From Herbaspirillum sp. GW103 (GTDB lineage Bacteria > Pseudomonadota > Gammaproteobacteria > Burkholderiales > Burkholderiaceae_D), in the NCBI RefSeq assembly GCF_000261365.1, contig NZ_AJVC01000002.1, positions 62,001 through 126,000 on the forward strand: a stretch of 64,000 nucleotides of DNA. Reading direction: 5' to 3'. Position numbers and translations under genes: made by a program. Below are positions 34,999 to 44,532 of this stretch, piece by piece (position 1 is the first letter of the stretch; every line of letters starts with the position of its first letter). The notes beneath the pieces were generated by a model. The model did no database searches, was not told the origin of the DNA, and saw only the letters and a list, made by a program, of their open reading frames with translations.

Positions 34999-36552
34999 AT
35001 GCAGCAAGAACACGAGACACAAGCCCGCGCAGCGGCGACGGCATCGGCCACACCGGTGATCGCCTTGCGCAACGTCAGCAAGCGCTTTCCGGGCGTGCTG
35101 GCGCTGGATAATTGCCAGTTCGAACTGGTGGCCGGCGAGGTCCACGCCCTGATGGGCGAGAACGGCGCCGGCAAGTCCACCTTGATGAAGATCCTCTCCG
35201 GCGTCTATCAGCGTGACAGCGGCGACATCCTGCTTGACGGCAAGCCGGTGGACATCCGCGAACCGCGCCAGGCCCAGGGCCTGGGCATCGGCATCATCCA
35301 TCAGGAACTGAACCTGATGAACCACCTTTCCGCCGCCCAGAACATCTTCATCGGACGCGAACCGCGCAAGGGCTTCGGCCTCATCATCGATGAAGACCAG
35401 TTGAACCGCCAGGCCGCCGCCATCTTCTCCCGCATGCGCCTGGACATGGACCCGCGCACGCCGGTGGGCGAATTGAGCGTGGCCCGCCAGCAGATGGTGG
35501 AGATCGCCAAGGCGCTGTCCTTCGATTCGCGCGTGCTCATCATGGATGAACCGACGGCGGCTCTGAACAATGCCGAGATCGCCGAGCTCTTCCGCATCAT
35601 CCGCGACCTGCAGGCGCAGGGCGTGGGCATCGTCTACATCTCGCACAAGATGGACGAATTGCGTCAGATCGCCGATCGCGTCAGCGTCATGCGCGATGGC
35701 AAGTACATCGCCACCGTGCCGATGCAGGGCACCTCCATGGATACCATCATCTCGATGATGGTAGGCCGCGCCCTCGATGGCGAACAGCGCATGCCGCCCG
35801 ATACTTCCGGCAATGAAGTGGTGCTGGAAGTGCGCGGCTTGAATCGTGGTCGCGCCATCCGTGACGTCAGCTTCAAGCTGCGCCGGGGCGAGATCCTCGG
35901 TTTCGCCGGGCTCATGGGCGCGGGCCGCACGGAAGTGGCGCGCGCCATCTTCGGTGCCGATCCGCTGGAGTCGGGCGAGATCATCATCCACGGCGGCAAG
36001 GCGGTGATCCGCCAACCCGCCGATGCGGTCGCGCATGGCATCGGTTATCTGTCGGAAGACCGCAAGCATTTCGGACTGGCCGTGGGCATGGACGTGCAGG
36101 CCAATATCGCGCTCTCCAGCATGGGCCGTTTTACCAGAGCGGGCTTCATGGACCAGCGTGCCATCCGTGACGCAGCGCAGGGCTATGTGCGCCAGCTGGC
36201 CATCAAGACACCCTCGGTGCAACAGCAGGCGCGCCTGCTCTCGGGCGGCAACCAGCAGAAGATCGTGATCGCCAAGTGGCTGCTGCGCGACTGCGACATC
36301 CTGTTCTTCGACGAGCCCACACGCGGCATCGACATCGGCGCCAAGAGCGAGATCTACAAACTGCTCGATGCCCTGGCCGAACAGGGCAAGGCCATCGTGA
36401 TGATTTCCTCCGAACTGCCCGAGGTGCTGCGCATGAGCCACCGCATCCTGGTCATGTGCGAAGGCCGCATCACCGGTGAGCTCGCGCGCGCCGAGGCCAC
36501 GCAGGAAAACATCATGCAGCTGGCCACGCAGCGCGCGTCGGCCGTGGCGTAA
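34999..36552 (+). CDS. L-fucose-type ABC transporter, ATP-binding protein
   Basis: A 517-residue RbsA-type double ATPase. Domain 1: Walker [17 protein letters not shown], signature [16 protein letters not shown], Walker [13 protein letters not shown]. Domain 2: [45 protein letters not shown]. The ATG at 34999 sits close behind GAGGTG; a GTG at 34993 is the in-frame alternative. A 176-bp gap separates it from the mutarotase gene. The substrate is assigned only from the surrounding fucose genes. Confidence 0.88.
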   Translation: MQQEHETQARAAATASATPVIALRNVSKRFPGVLALDNCQFELVAGEVHALMGENGAGKSTLMKILSGVYQRDSGDILLDGKPVDIREPRQAQGLGIGIIHQELNLMNHLSAAQNIFIGREPRKGFGLIIDEDQLNRQAAAIFSRMRLDMDPRTPVGELSVARQQMVEIAKALSFDSRVLIMDEPTAALNNAEIAELFRIIRDLQAQGVGIVYISHKMDELRQIADRVSVMRDGKYIATVPMQGTSMDTIISMMVGRALDGEQRMPPDTSGNEVVLEVRGLNRGRAIRDVSFKLRRGEILGFAGLMGAGRTEVARAIFGADPLESGEIIIHGGKAVIRQPADAVAHGIGYLSEDRKHFGLAVGMDVQANIALSSMGRFTRAGFMDQRAIRDAAQGYVRQLAIKTPSVQQQARLLSGGNQQKIVIAKWLLRDCDILFFDEPTRGIDIGAKSEIYKLLDALAEQGKAIVMISSELPEVLRMSHRILVMCEGRITGELARAEATQENIMQLATQRASAVA

Positions 36553-36598
36553 CAAGACCGGCCGCGCATCCAGACCCTACAAGAGAGACAGACCGATC

Positions 36599-37636
36599 AT
36601 GGCAAACAATATCCACTCCGCCACCTCCGCATCCACCATGACCAACAACGCTTCCCCCACGGGCCTGCGCGCCCGCCTGTTCAACCCGGCGGCGCGCCAG
36701 AAACTGCTGGCCTTTGCCAGTCTGATGCTGATGATCCTGTTCTTCAGCTTCGCTTCGCCCAACTTCATGGAGGTGGACAACCTGGTCAGCATCCTGCAAT
36801 CCACCGCCGTCAACGGCGTGCTGGCCATTGCCTGTACCTACGTCATCATCACCTCCGGCATCGACCTCTCGGTGGGGACCATGATGACCTTCTGCGCCGT
36901 CATGGCCGGCGTGGTGCTGACCAACTGGGGCATGCCGCTGCCGCTGGGCATCGCAGCGGCCATCTTCTTCGGCGCACTCTCGGGCTGGGTCTCGGGCATG
37001 GTGATCGCCAAGCTCAAGGTGCCGCCCTTCATCGCCACGCTGGGCATGATGATGTTGTTGAAGGGTCTGTCCCTGGTGATTTCCGGTACCCGTCCGATCT
37101 ATTTCAACGATACCGAGGGCTTCTCGTCCATCGCCCAGGATTCACTCATCGGCGACCTGATCCCTTCGCTGCCGATTCCCAACGCCGTGCTGATCCTCTT
37201 CATCGTGGCCATCGGCGCCTCCATCATCCTCAACAAGACCGTCTTCGGCCGCTATACCTTTGCGCTGGGCAGCAACGAGGAAGCGCTGCGCCTGTCGGGC
37301 GTGAAGGTGGATTTCTGGAAGGTGGCGGTCTACACCTTCTCGGGGGCCATCTGCGGCATTGCCGGACTCATCATCGCGTCCCGCCTCAATTCGGCGCAGC
37401 CCGCTCTGGGCCAGGGTTACGAGCTCGATGCGATTGCCGCCGTGGTGATCGGTGGTACCTCGCTCTCGGGCGGTACCGGCACCATCCTGGGGACCATCAT
37501 CGGCGCCTTCATCATGAGCGTGCTGGTCAATGGCCTGCGCATCATGTCGGTGGCGCAGGAGTGGCAGACGGTGGTCACCGGCGTGATCATCATCCTGGCC
37601 GTGTATCTGGATATTCTGCGCCGCCGCCGTGCCTGA
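36599..37636 (+). CDS. L-fucose-type ABC transporter, permease
   Basis: A 345-residue RbsC-type permease. Start at ATG 36599 (MANNIHSATSASTM) after AAGAGAGA. Helices include LLAFASLMLMILFFSFASP, IACTYVIITSGIDLSVGTMMTF, LKVPPFIATLGMMMLLKGLSLV and GSNEEALRLSGVKV, with the conserved [19 protein letters not shown]. It follows the ATPase gene by 46 bp. Confidence 0.9.
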   Translation: MANNIHSATSASTMTNNASPTGLRARLFNPAARQKLLAFASLMLMILFFSFASPNFMEVDNLVSILQSTAVNGVLAIACTYVIITSGIDLSVGTMMTFCAVMAGVVLTNWGMPLPLGIAAAIFFGALSGWVSGMVIAKLKVPPFIATLGMMMLLKGLSLVISGTRPIYFNDTEGFSSIAQDSLIGDLIPSLPIPNAVLILFIVAIGASIILNKTVFGRYTFALGSNEEALRLSGVKVDFWKVAVYTFSGAICGIAGLIIASRLNSAQPALGQGYELDAIAAVVIGGTSLSGGTGTILGTIIGAFIMSVLVNGLRIMSVAQEWQTVVTGVIIILAVYLDILRRRRA

Positions 37637-37739
37637 GCCAGGGGCGCAAGCGCATGACATGATTTAAACGTAGCAACGCAAGCCCCGCCGGAAGCGCCAT
37701 TTCCGGCACTCCATCATCGATAACAAAAGGAGACGTACC

Positions 37740-38678
37740 GTGTTCAAGAACAAGTTACTGGCCGCTGCCCTGGGTCTGGCCTTCGCCGTCGGCACTTCGG
37801 CTGCGCAGGCGCAGGAAATCTATGTGCCGCTCATTTCCAAGGGCTTCCAGCACCAGTTCTGGCAGGCCGTCAAAGCCGGTGCCGACCAGGCCGGCCGCGA
37901 CCTGAAGGTGAAGGTCACCTTCGAAGGTCCGGAAACCGAAGCCATGGTCGACAAGCAGATCGACATGCTCTCCGCCGCCCTGGCCAAGAAGCCGCAGGCC
38001 ATCGGCTTTGCCGCCCTGGACAGCAAGGCCGCCATCCCCCTGCTGAAGAAGGCACAAGCCGCCAAGATCCCGGTGGTGGCCTTTGACTCGGGCGTGGACA
38101 GCGACATCCCCGTCACCACCGCCACCACTGACAACCGCGCCGCCGCGGCCCTGGCCGCCGACAAGATGGCCGAGCTCATCGGCAAGGAAGGTGAAGTCGC
38201 CGTGGTCGCGCACGACCAGACCAGCCGTACCGGTGTGGACCGCCGCGATGGCTTCCTGGAGCGCATCAAGTCCAGCTATCCCAAGATCAAGGTGGTCAGC
38301 GTGCAATACGGCGCGGGCGACCAGCTCAAGTCCACCGAAGTGACCAAGTCCATCCTGCAGGCTTATCCCAAGATCAAGGGCATCTTCGGTACCAACGAAG
38401 GTTCGGCCATCGGCGTGGTCAATGGCGTGAGGGAGATGAAGCGCAAGATCATCATCATCGGCTATGACTCCGGCAAGCAGCAGACGGATGCGATCCGCGA
38501 AGGCATCATGGCCGGCGCCATCACCCAGAACCCGGTGGGCATCGGCTACAAGACCGTGGAAGCGGCGGTCAAGGCGATCAAGGGCGAGAAGCTGCCCAAG
38601 ATCATCGATACCGGTTTCTACTGGTACGACAAGAGCAACATCGACGATCCCAAGATCAAGGCCGTGCTGTACGACTGA
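37740..38678 (+). CDS. L-fucose-type ABC transporter, substrate-binding protein
   Basis: A 312-residue periplasmic binding protein with signal peptide ...TSAAQAQEIY. The start codon is GTG at 37740 behind AAAAGGAGAC. The mature region has VPLISKGFQHQFWQAVKAGADQAG, IGFAALDSKAAIPLLKKAQ, VVAFDSGVDSDIPVTTATTDN, VVAHDQTSRTGVDRRDGF and IIIIGYDSGKQQTDAIREG, all of the ribose/rhamnose-type peripl-BP cluster. It comes after the ATPase and permease genes, and a hairpin (38727-38750) follows it. Confidence 0.9.
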   Translation: MFKNKLLAAALGLAFAVGTSAAQAQEIYVPLISKGFQHQFWQAVKAGADQAGRDLKVKVTFEGPETEAMVDKQIDMLSAALAKKPQAIGFAALDSKAAIPLLKKAQAAKIPVVAFDSGVDSDIPVTTATTDNRAAAALAADKMAELIGKEGEVAVVAHDQTSRTGVDRRDGFLERIKSSYPKIKVVSVQYGAGDQLKSTEVTKSILQAYPKIKGIFGTNEGSAIGVVNGVREMKRKIIIIGYDSGKQQTDAIREGIMAGAITQNPVGIGYKTVEAAVKAIKGEKLPKIIDTGFYWYDKSNIDDPKIKAVLYD

Positions 38679-38726
38679 TCGGATCTTGCGTTCACCGGTT
38701 TCCCCGGCAGGGTCCGGGGAGATCAG

Positions 38727-38758
38727 GGGCGCCGCGCGCTTGCGGCGCCCGCGTTTTT
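38727..38758 (+). terminator. Hairpin after the fucose binding-protein gene
   Basis: GGGCGCCGC, loop GCGCTT, GCGGCGCCC, then GCG and TTTTT. It may terminate part of the transcripts before the lactonase gene at 38844. Confidence 0.65.
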
Positions 38759-38843
38759 CATTTCCCGTTCCCGCGTTTTTCAGCCAGAAAAAAACCGGGA
38801 AATGTGGATGCCCTCATTCTCCTCCCCCTCCCGAGACTGCATC

Positions 38844-39710
38844 ATGAAACCCCTCCGCATCGACGCTCATCAGCATTTCTGGCGCTATCGCGCCGACGAC
38901 TATCCCTGGATCGGCAAGGGCATGGAACTGCTGGCCTGTGATCGCCTGCCCGGGCAACTGCATCCGGTCCTGGCGGCCGAAGGCTTGCAGGGCTCGATTG
39001 CCGTGCAGGCCCGCGCCGGACGCGAAGAAACCGGCTTCCTGCTGGATCTGGCGCGCGCCGACCATCGCATTGCCGGTGTGGTGGGCTGGGAAGACATCTC
39101 TTCGCCCCACCTGGCCGCCAATGTGGCGCAGTGGGGGCGGGACAAGCTGGTCGGACTGCGTCACCAGATCCAGGATGAAGCCGACGTCACGGCCTTCGTC
39201 GAGGCCCCGGCCTTCAATGCCGGCATCCAATGGTTGCAGCAGCAGGGACTGGTCTATGACGTGCTGGTCTACGCCAGGCAGATGCAGGAGGTGCAGGCTT
39301 TCTGCGCACGCCATGACCGCCACTGGCTGGTGCTGGATCACCTGGGCAAGCCGGCCCTGGCGGATTTCGGGCGAAATGAAGCTTCCTTCAGTGACTGGAA
39401 ACGCCAGTTGCGTGCACTGGCCGCCATGCCGCATGTGGCCTGCAAGTTGTCGGGGCTGGTGACCGAGGCGGATTGGCTGCGCGGATTGCGACAGAAGGAT
39501 TACGACAATATCGTGTTGTGCCTGGATACCGCGCTGGAAGCCTTCGGGCCGCAGCGCCTGATGTTCGGCTCGGACTGGCCGGTGTGCCTGCTGGCCGCCT
39601 CCTATGCCACGGTGGCCGGCGTGCTGCGCGAGTGGGCGGCCACCCGTCTGTCGGAAGCGCAAAGCGAACAGCTATGGGGCGCGACGGCGGCGCGCTGCTA
39701 CGGCTTGTAA
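38844..39710 (+). CDS. L-fuconolactonase-type amidohydrolase
   Basis: A 288-residue amidohydrolase-2 family protein. RIDAHQHFWRY gives the HxH metal motif at the N-terminus; GVVGWEDI, GLRHQIQDEAD, LDHLGKPAL and the terminal FGSDWPVCLLAA with the metal-site aspartate follow. This is the pattern of L-fucono-1,5-lactonases and L-rhamnono-lactonases. The start at ATG 38844 (MKPLRIDAHQ) is clear from homology. It closes the fucose cluster and would open the lactone made by the dehydrogenase at 33694. Confidence 0.9.
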   Translation: MKPLRIDAHQHFWRYRADDYPWIGKGMELLACDRLPGQLHPVLAAEGLQGSIAVQARAGREETGFLLDLARADHRIAGVVGWEDISSPHLAANVAQWGRDKLVGLRHQIQDEADVTAFVEAPAFNAGIQWLQQQGLVYDVLVYARQMQEVQAFCARHDRHWLVLDHLGKPALADFGRNEASFSDWKRQLRALAAMPHVACKLSGLVTEADWLRGLRQKDYDNIVLCLDTALEAFGPQRLMFGSDWPVCLLAASYATVAGVLREWAATRLSEAQSEQLWGATAARCYGL

Positions 39711-39721
39711 GTCAGGCAAGG

Positions 39722-39752
39722 GCACAGCCGCCCTCGAGCACGGCGGCTGTGC
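39722..39752. terminator. Bidirectional hairpin between fucose operon and tetR-type gene
   Basis: Perfect 11-bp arms GCACAGCCGCC / GGCGGCTGTGC with a 9-nt loop lie between convergent stops. There is no long U-tract on either side, but position and strength fit a shared terminator. Confidence 0.6.
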
Positions 39753-39755
39753 ACG

Positions 39756-40364
39756 TCAGCGCGTGAAACCGTTGAAGGCCACGTGCAGCATGTATTTCAC
39801 GATCTCGTCATCGCTCATCTTGCTGAACTTCTGCAGGTAATCCACCGCCGGGTCACAGGTGCGTGCGTAGTAGCTGTACAACACCACGTCGCTGGGCAGG
39901 GCGGCATCGAGCTCCCCATTCTTCTGCGCTTCCTTCACCAGCTTTTCCAGCTGGCCGTTGAGCTTGAGCACGCGCATGACGTACTTGACGTTGCGCATGA
40001 GCATCTCGCGCACATGCGCGCTGGTGGACGGCAGGAACGGCAGTCCGCCCTCCAGCCGCACCCGCAGCGCCCATTCCAGCATCGCTTCGAGCTTGCCGCG
40101 CGGGCTGGCGATGTGTTCGAGCTCCGCCAACTGGTCGATGGCACCATCGATGAGGCGCAGCATGGTCTCGCCGATCAGCTCTTCCTTGGACTTGAAATGC
40201 TTGTACAGGCTGGGTTTGGAGATACCCACTGCACCAGCCACATCGTCCATGGTCATCAGGTCATAGCCCTTGCTGCCCAGTACCGACGTGGCCGCATCCA
40301 GGATGGCGTTTTCCCGTAATTTGAAGGCTTGGTCCTTGAAGCTCAGTTTGCCGAAAATACTCAT
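39756..40364 (-). CDS. TetR-family regulator of the lipid-modification operon
   Basis: A 202-residue TetR protein. The HTH occupies about 18-62: ILDAATSVLGSKGYDLMTMDDVAGAVGISKPSLYKHFKSKEEL. The C-terminal ligand domain is rich in helices, ending DYLQKFSKMSDDEIVKYMLHVAF. It is divergent from the six-gene operon starting at 40590, and a 12-bp palindrome lies 14 bp before its start. Related lipid operons elsewhere are usually under an ECF sigma/ChrR pair, so this control appears different. Confidence 0.88.
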   Translation of the reverse strand: MSIFGKLSFKDQAFKLRENAILDAATSVLGSKGYDLMTMDDVAGAVGISKPSLYKHFKSKEELIGETMLRLIDGAIDQLAELEHIASPRGKLEAMLEWALRVRLEGGLPFLPSTSAHVREMLMRNVKYVMRVLKLNGQLEKLVKEAQKNGELDAALPSDVVLYSYYARTCDPAVDYLQKFSKMSDDEIVKYMLHVAFNGFTR

Positions 40365-40377
40365 TGGTAGTTTAAGT

Positions 40378-40389
40378 TACTAATTAGTA
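40378..40389. promoter_or_regulatory. Palindrome TACTAATTAGTA, likely TetR operator
   Basis: A perfect 12-bp palindrome in the AT-rich divergent region between the TetR gene (start 40364) and the operon at 40590. TTGGTAG, seen at 40365-40370 and again around 40415, flanks it. Its placement suits autoregulation and control of the operon. Confidence 0.6.
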
Positions 40390-40589
40390 GATTTTATTTT
40401 TCTTTGGTAGTAATCTTAGCACCTAAATCAAGGATGAATAGCAAATAAGCGGCGCGACAGGCCAAAAAGGGCGGCCACAAGGCGCCGCCCCGGTCACCAA
40501 AGCGGCACGGGCCAGCAGGGCGGGGAAGGTTTCCCACGGACTGGCAACGGCGGAACTTCAATAACAAAGACATAGGCGGGCAAGTTTTC

Positions 40590-41900
40590 ATGACTCCAGA
40601 CGTAGCAGCCAACGCGCCGGGCACAGGACAGCGCATCGCCGTCATCGGCGCCGGCATTTCCGGCCTGGCCAGCGCCTACCTGCTGGCGCGCAAGCATCAG
40701 GTGGTGCTGTTCGAGGCCGCGCCCACGCTGGGCGGTCACGCCAATACGGTGGAGATCGCCCCGGAGGGTGTGCCTTTCCCGGTCGATACCGGCTTCCTGG
40801 TCTTCAATGACTGGACCTATCCCAACCTGATTGCGCTGTTTGAAGAGCTCAAGGTCGAGACCTACGACACCGACATGTCCTTCGGCGTGTCGATGGATGA
40901 AGGGCGCTTCGAATGGGCCGGCACCAACCTCGATACCGTCTTCGCCCAGCGCCAGCGCCTGTTGCAGCCGTCTTTCCTGGGCATGCTGCGTGACATCCTG
41001 CGCTTCAATCGTGCGGCCCATACCAACCTGGCCGCCTGCGAAGGCCGACCGGTGAGCCTGCGCCAACTGCTCAAGGAGGGCGGTTATGGTGCCCTGTTCG
41101 GTGATGCCTATCTGATTCCGATGGCCGCGGCGATCTGGTCCAGTTCGCCTGCGGACATCCTGGATTTTCCGGCGGCGACCTTTTTGCGCTTCTGCATCAA
41201 TCACGGCCTGCTGCAGGTCAACAACCGTCCGCGCTGGCGTACCGTGCGCGGCGGCTCGCGCGAGTACGTGCGGCGCATCGCCGCCACCCTGGACGATGTG
41301 CGCCTGGGCAGTCGTCTGGCCAGCGTCACCCGCAACGAGCGGGGTGTGCTGGTGCGCAGTGGCGGTGCCGAACCCCGCGAAGAACAGTTCGATGCCGTGG
41401 TCTTCGCCACCCACGCGCCCCAGACCCTGGCCCTGCTGCAGGACGCCACCATCGAGGAGCACCAGGTGCTCGCGGTCGTGCGCTACCAGGCCAATACCGC
41501 CTGGCTGCATAGCGACGTCTCGCTCATGCCGCGCCTGGACAAGGTCTGGTCGGCCTGGAACTACCTCGGTTCGCGTCACGGCGATGGCAGCCGTGCGGTG
41601 TGCGTGAGCTACTGGTTGAATCGCCTGCAGGACCTGCCCTGCAAGACCGACGTCGTGCTCACGCTGAACCCGCCGCAGCCACCGCATCCGGCCACCGTGA
41701 TGGGCCGTTTCGATTACGAGCATCCGGTCTTCGACCAGCCCGCCATCGATGCCCAGCGCCGCCTGCCCGAGATCCAGGGCAAGCATCGCGCCTGGTTTGC
41801 CGGCGCCTGGACGGGTTACGGCTTCCATGAAGACGGCCTCAAATCGGCCCTGCGCGTGATCAAGGATTTCGGCGTAACGCCGGATTGGGCGTCCCCGTGA
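40590..41900 (+). CDS. NAD/FAD-dependent amine-oxidase-like protein
   Basis: A 436-residue flavoprotein with the FAD-binding signature RIAVIGAGISGLASAYLLARKHQVVLFEA (about 15-43) followed by GGHANTVEI. The end, RAWFAGAWTGYGFHEDGLKSALRV, is the second FAD segment. Between them are DTGFLVFNDWTYPNLIALF and AAIWSSSPADILDFPAATFLRF, typical of the flavoprotein that always accompanies DUF1365 and CFA-synthase-like genes. The role is probably oxidation or desaturation of a modified fatty-acyl chain. First gene of the operon; it overlaps the next by 4 bp (GTGA). Confidence 0.88.
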   Translation: MTPDVAANAPGTGQRIAVIGAGISGLASAYLLARKHQVVLFEAAPTLGGHANTVEIAPEGVPFPVDTGFLVFNDWTYPNLIALFEELKVETYDTDMSFGVSMDEGRFEWAGTNLDTVFAQRQRLLQPSFLGMLRDILRFNRAAHTNLAACEGRPVSLRQLLKEGGYGALFGDAYLIPMAAAIWSSSPADILDFPAATFLRFCINHGLLQVNNRPRWRTVRGGSREYVRRIAATLDDVRLGSRLASVTRNERGVLVRSGGAEPREEQFDAVVFATHAPQTLALLQDATIEEHQVLAVVRYQANTAWLHSDVSLMPRLDKVWSAWNYLGSRHGDGSRAVCVSYWLNRLQDLPCKTDVVLTLNPPQPPHPATVMGRFDYEHPVFDQPAIDAQRRLPEIQGKHRAWFAGAWTGYGFHEDGLKSALRVIKDFGVTPDWASP

Positions 41901-42751
41901 CTATTTCGCTGACCTCCCGCACTGACGCGCCCGCGCTGTTGCTGAGCGGACAGGTGATGCACCAGCGCCTGCGCCCGGTGCCGCACAAGTTTGTCTATCC
42001 GGTGTTCTGCGTGCGTCTCGATCTGGCGCGCCTCAACGAGACCGGCAATGCCTGGTTCGGCGTAAATCGCCGCCGTCCGATGTGCGTGCGTACGCGCGAC
42101 TATGGTCCCCGTGATGGCAGCGATCTGTCGCACTGGGTACGCGCGCATCTGCAAGAGGCAGGCTTGCCGCACGATGGGACGATCTGGTTGCAGACCTTTC
42201 CGCGCCTGTTCGGCTTCGTTTTCAATCCGGTCAGCTTTTTCCTGTGCCACGACCGTGAGGGCCATCTGCGCGCCGTGCTGACCGAGGTCAACAACACCTT
42301 CGGCGAGACCCAGCACTACCTGCTCTCGGCACCCGAACAGGGCGTCATCGATGAACACACGCACTTGGTCTGCAACAAGCTGATGCACGTCTCGCCGTTC
42401 TGCGAAGTGCGTGGCTTCTATCGCTTCCGCTTCCGCGATCAATTGCGACATCCGGATGCCGGCGGAGATACCGCCTTCGTTGGCATCGATTATTACGACC
42501 ACGGCCAACCTGCGCAGACAACACGCGGCCTGCAACCCCTGATGCGTACCTCCATCGGTGGCCGTTTGCACCCCCTGACTGCGGCCACAGCCTTCGGTGC
42601 GCTGTGTGCACAGCCACTGCTTACCCTGGGCGTGGTCGCCCGTATCCACTGGCAGGCCTTGCTGTTGTGGCGCAAGCGCGTGCCCTGGTTCAGCAAGCCT
42701 GAGCGCGCCGCCGCCGCAGGACCTTCTTCTGGAAAGGAAACCCTATCGTGA
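41897..42751 (+). CDS. DUF1365 protein
   Basis: A 284-residue protein of DUF1365. GTG at 41897 overlaps the preceding stop (GTGA) and is chosen over TTG at 41885. Conserved-looking parts: LLSGQVMHQRLRPVPHKFVYPVFCVRLDL at the start, LQTFPRLFGFVFNPVSFFLCHD, LTEVNNTFGETQHYLL and NKLMHVSPFCEVRGFYRFRF. A hydrophobic stretch near 225-245 may touch the membrane. The function is unknown, but the gene is consistently found between the flavoprotein and the CFA-like methyltransferase. Confidence 0.9.
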   Translation: MTISLTSRTDAPALLLSGQVMHQRLRPVPHKFVYPVFCVRLDLARLNETGNAWFGVNRRRPMCVRTRDYGPRDGSDLSHWVRAHLQEAGLPHDGTIWLQTFPRLFGFVFNPVSFFLCHDREGHLRAVLTEVNNTFGETQHYLLSAPEQGVIDEHTHLVCNKLMHVSPFCEVRGFYRFRFRDQLRHPDAGGDTAFVGIDYYDHGQPAQTTRGLQPLMRTSIGGRLHPLTAATAFGALCAQPLLTLGVVARIHWQALLLWRKRVPWFSKPERAAAAGPSSGKETLS

Positions 42752-43959
42752 ACCGCAGCCCCGCATTGCAGACTACCGGCCGTCGTGCCGGACCGATTTC
42801 GGCTCGCCTGTTCCTGGCGATGCTCGAGCGTCTCAACCACGGCCACCTGGAACTGATCACGCCCCACGGCACCACGCTGACCTTCGGCGATCTGCGCCAG
42901 CCACCCAGCGCGCAACTGCGCATCCTCGACTGGCGCGCCTGCGGTGCCATCCTGCGTGCCGGCGACATCGGCTTTGGTGAAGCCTACGGCAACGGCTGGG
43001 TGGATACCCCCGACCTGGCCGCACTGCTGCGCCTGGCCATGCGCAACCGCGCGGCGCTTTCCAGCGCCGTCGAGGGCGGACGCCTGGCCTCGCTGTGGTA
43101 CCGTCTGCGCCACCTGCTGCGCTCCAATACACGCAGCGGCAGCCGTCGCAACATCCATGCGCACTACGACCTGGGCAATGATTTCTATCGTCTGTGGCTG
43201 GACCCGACGATGACCTATTCCTCCGCCATCTTCAGTGCGCCCGGCCAGAGCCTGGTGTCAGCCCAGGCCGCCAAGTACCAGCGCATCGTCGACCAGCTCG
43301 GGCTGCGCGCGGGGGACCGCGTCCTGGAAATCGGCTGCGGCTGGGGCGGTTTTGCCGAACACGCAGCGCGCCTGGGCATCCGCGTGCATGGCGTGACGAT
43401 CTCGCCCTCGCAACTGGCCTTCGCTCAGGAACGCATGCGCCATCAGCAACTGGAGCATCTGGCGCATCTCGAACTGTGCGACTACCGCGATCTGGACGGC
43501 CAATACGACGCCATCGTCTCCATCGAGATGTTCGAGGCAGTCGGCGAGCGCTTCTGGCAGACCTATTTCGATACCGTCTCGGCGCGCCTGAAACCCGGCG
43601 GTCGTGCGCTGATCCAGTCGATCACCATCGATGAGGCCGTCTTCGAGCGCTATCGCGACAGTGCCGACTTCATCCGCGAATTCATCTTCCCGGGCGGCAT
43701 GCTGCCCAGTCATGAGCGTTTCTCGCGCTGCGCCCAGCGTGCCGGCCTGGCCACGCGTGACCGTTTCCATTTTGGCCGTGACTATGCCGAGACCCTGCGT
43801 CGCTGGAACGATGCCTTCCAGTCCGAGCGCGAGACCATCGCCGCGCAAGGTTTCGATGAGCGCTTCCGCCGCCTGTGGCAGCTGTATTACGTGTTCTGCG
43901 AAGTCGGCTTCGATGAAGGCCAGACCGATGTGGTGCAATTCCTCTTGCAAAAGGAGTGA
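42748..43959 (+). CDS. Cyclopropane-fatty-acid-synthase-like methyltransferase
   Basis: A 403-residue SAM-dependent enzyme. GTG start at 42748 behind AAAGGA, overlapping the previous stop. HAHYDLGNDFYRLWLDPTMTYSSAIF is the CFA synthase active-site entry, VLEIGCGWGGFAEHAARLG the SAM loop, and GVTISPSQLAFAQERM and YDAIVSIEMFEAVGERFWQTYF follow. It should transfer a methyl or methylene group to an unsaturated acyl chain of phospholipids. Relatives in similar operons make cyclopropane or methylated/furan fatty acids; which product applies here cannot be told from sequence. Confidence 0.9.
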   Translation: MNRSPALQTTGRRAGPISARLFLAMLERLNHGHLELITPHGTTLTFGDLRQPPSAQLRILDWRACGAILRAGDIGFGEAYGNGWVDTPDLAALLRLAMRNRAALSSAVEGGRLASLWYRLRHLLRSNTRSGSRRNIHAHYDLGNDFYRLWLDPTMTYSSAIFSAPGQSLVSAQAAKYQRIVDQLGLRAGDRVLEIGCGWGGFAEHAARLGIRVHGVTISPSQLAFAQERMRHQQLEHLAHLELCDYRDLDGQYDAIVSIEMFEAVGERFWQTYFDTVSARLKPGGRALIQSITIDEAVFERYRDSADFIREFIFPGGMLPSHERFSRCAQRAGLATRDRFHFGRDYAETLRRWNDAFQSERETIAAQGFDERFRRLWQLYYVFCEVGFDEGQTDVVQFLLQKE

Positions 43960-43962
43960 GTC

Positions 43963-44532
43963 ATGGATGCCAAGCTGATGCGCCCGGACCTGCCCGCGCG
44001 CCTGTGGACCTGGTTGGGACTGGCGCTGCTGGCAGTGCTGCTGGGTGGTTGCGCCTCGCAACAATTGTCGGACTATGCAGGCAAGACACCGGTGTTCGAT
44101 CCGGCGGTCTTCTTCAAGGGCCGCACGGAAGCCTGGGGCATGTTCCAGAAGCGCAGCGGCGAAGTGGCGCGGCGTTTTCACGTGGTCGTGACCGGCACCG
44201 TGGAGGGCAATACGCTCACGCTGGACGAGCGTTTCCGTTATGACGATGGCCAGACCCAGACCCGCATCTGGACCCTGGTACGCCAGCCCGACAACAGCTG
44301 GCGTGGACGTGCCGGTGACGTCATCGGCGAGGCCATCGGCCATACGGCCGGCAATGCGCTGCACTGGAATTACACGTTGCTGCTGCCGGTCGATGACAAG
44401 CAATACGAAGTCCAGATGGATGACTGGATGTACCAGATGGACGAGCGCACCCTCATCAACCGCACCAGCATGAGCAAGTTCGGTGTGGAAGTGGGCCAGG
44501 TCACGCTGTTCTTCCGCAAGGAGGGCGTATGA
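43963..44532 (+). CDS. DUF3833 lipoprotein
   Basis: A 189-residue lipoprotein with an N-terminal hydrophobic stretch and lipobox LLGGCAS (Cys at about 30). The DUF3833 body has FDPAVFFKGRTEAWGMFQKRSGEVARRFHV, LDERFRYDDGQTQTRIWTL and WNYTLLLPVDDKQYEVQMDDWMYQMDE. AAAGGAG precedes the ATG. The role is unknown; the lipocalin-like length and place in the operon suggest handling of the modified lipid at the envelope. It overlaps the next gene by 4 bp. Confidence 0.9.
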   Translation: MDAKLMRPDLPARLWTWLGLALLAVLLGGCASQQLSDYAGKTPVFDPAVFFKGRTEAWGMFQKRSGEVARRFHVVVTGTVEGNTLTLDERFRYDDGQTQTRIWTLVRQPDNSWRGRAGDVIGEAIGHTAGNALHWNYTLLLPVDDKQYEVQMDDWMYQMDERTLINRTSMSKFGVEVGQVTLFFRKEGV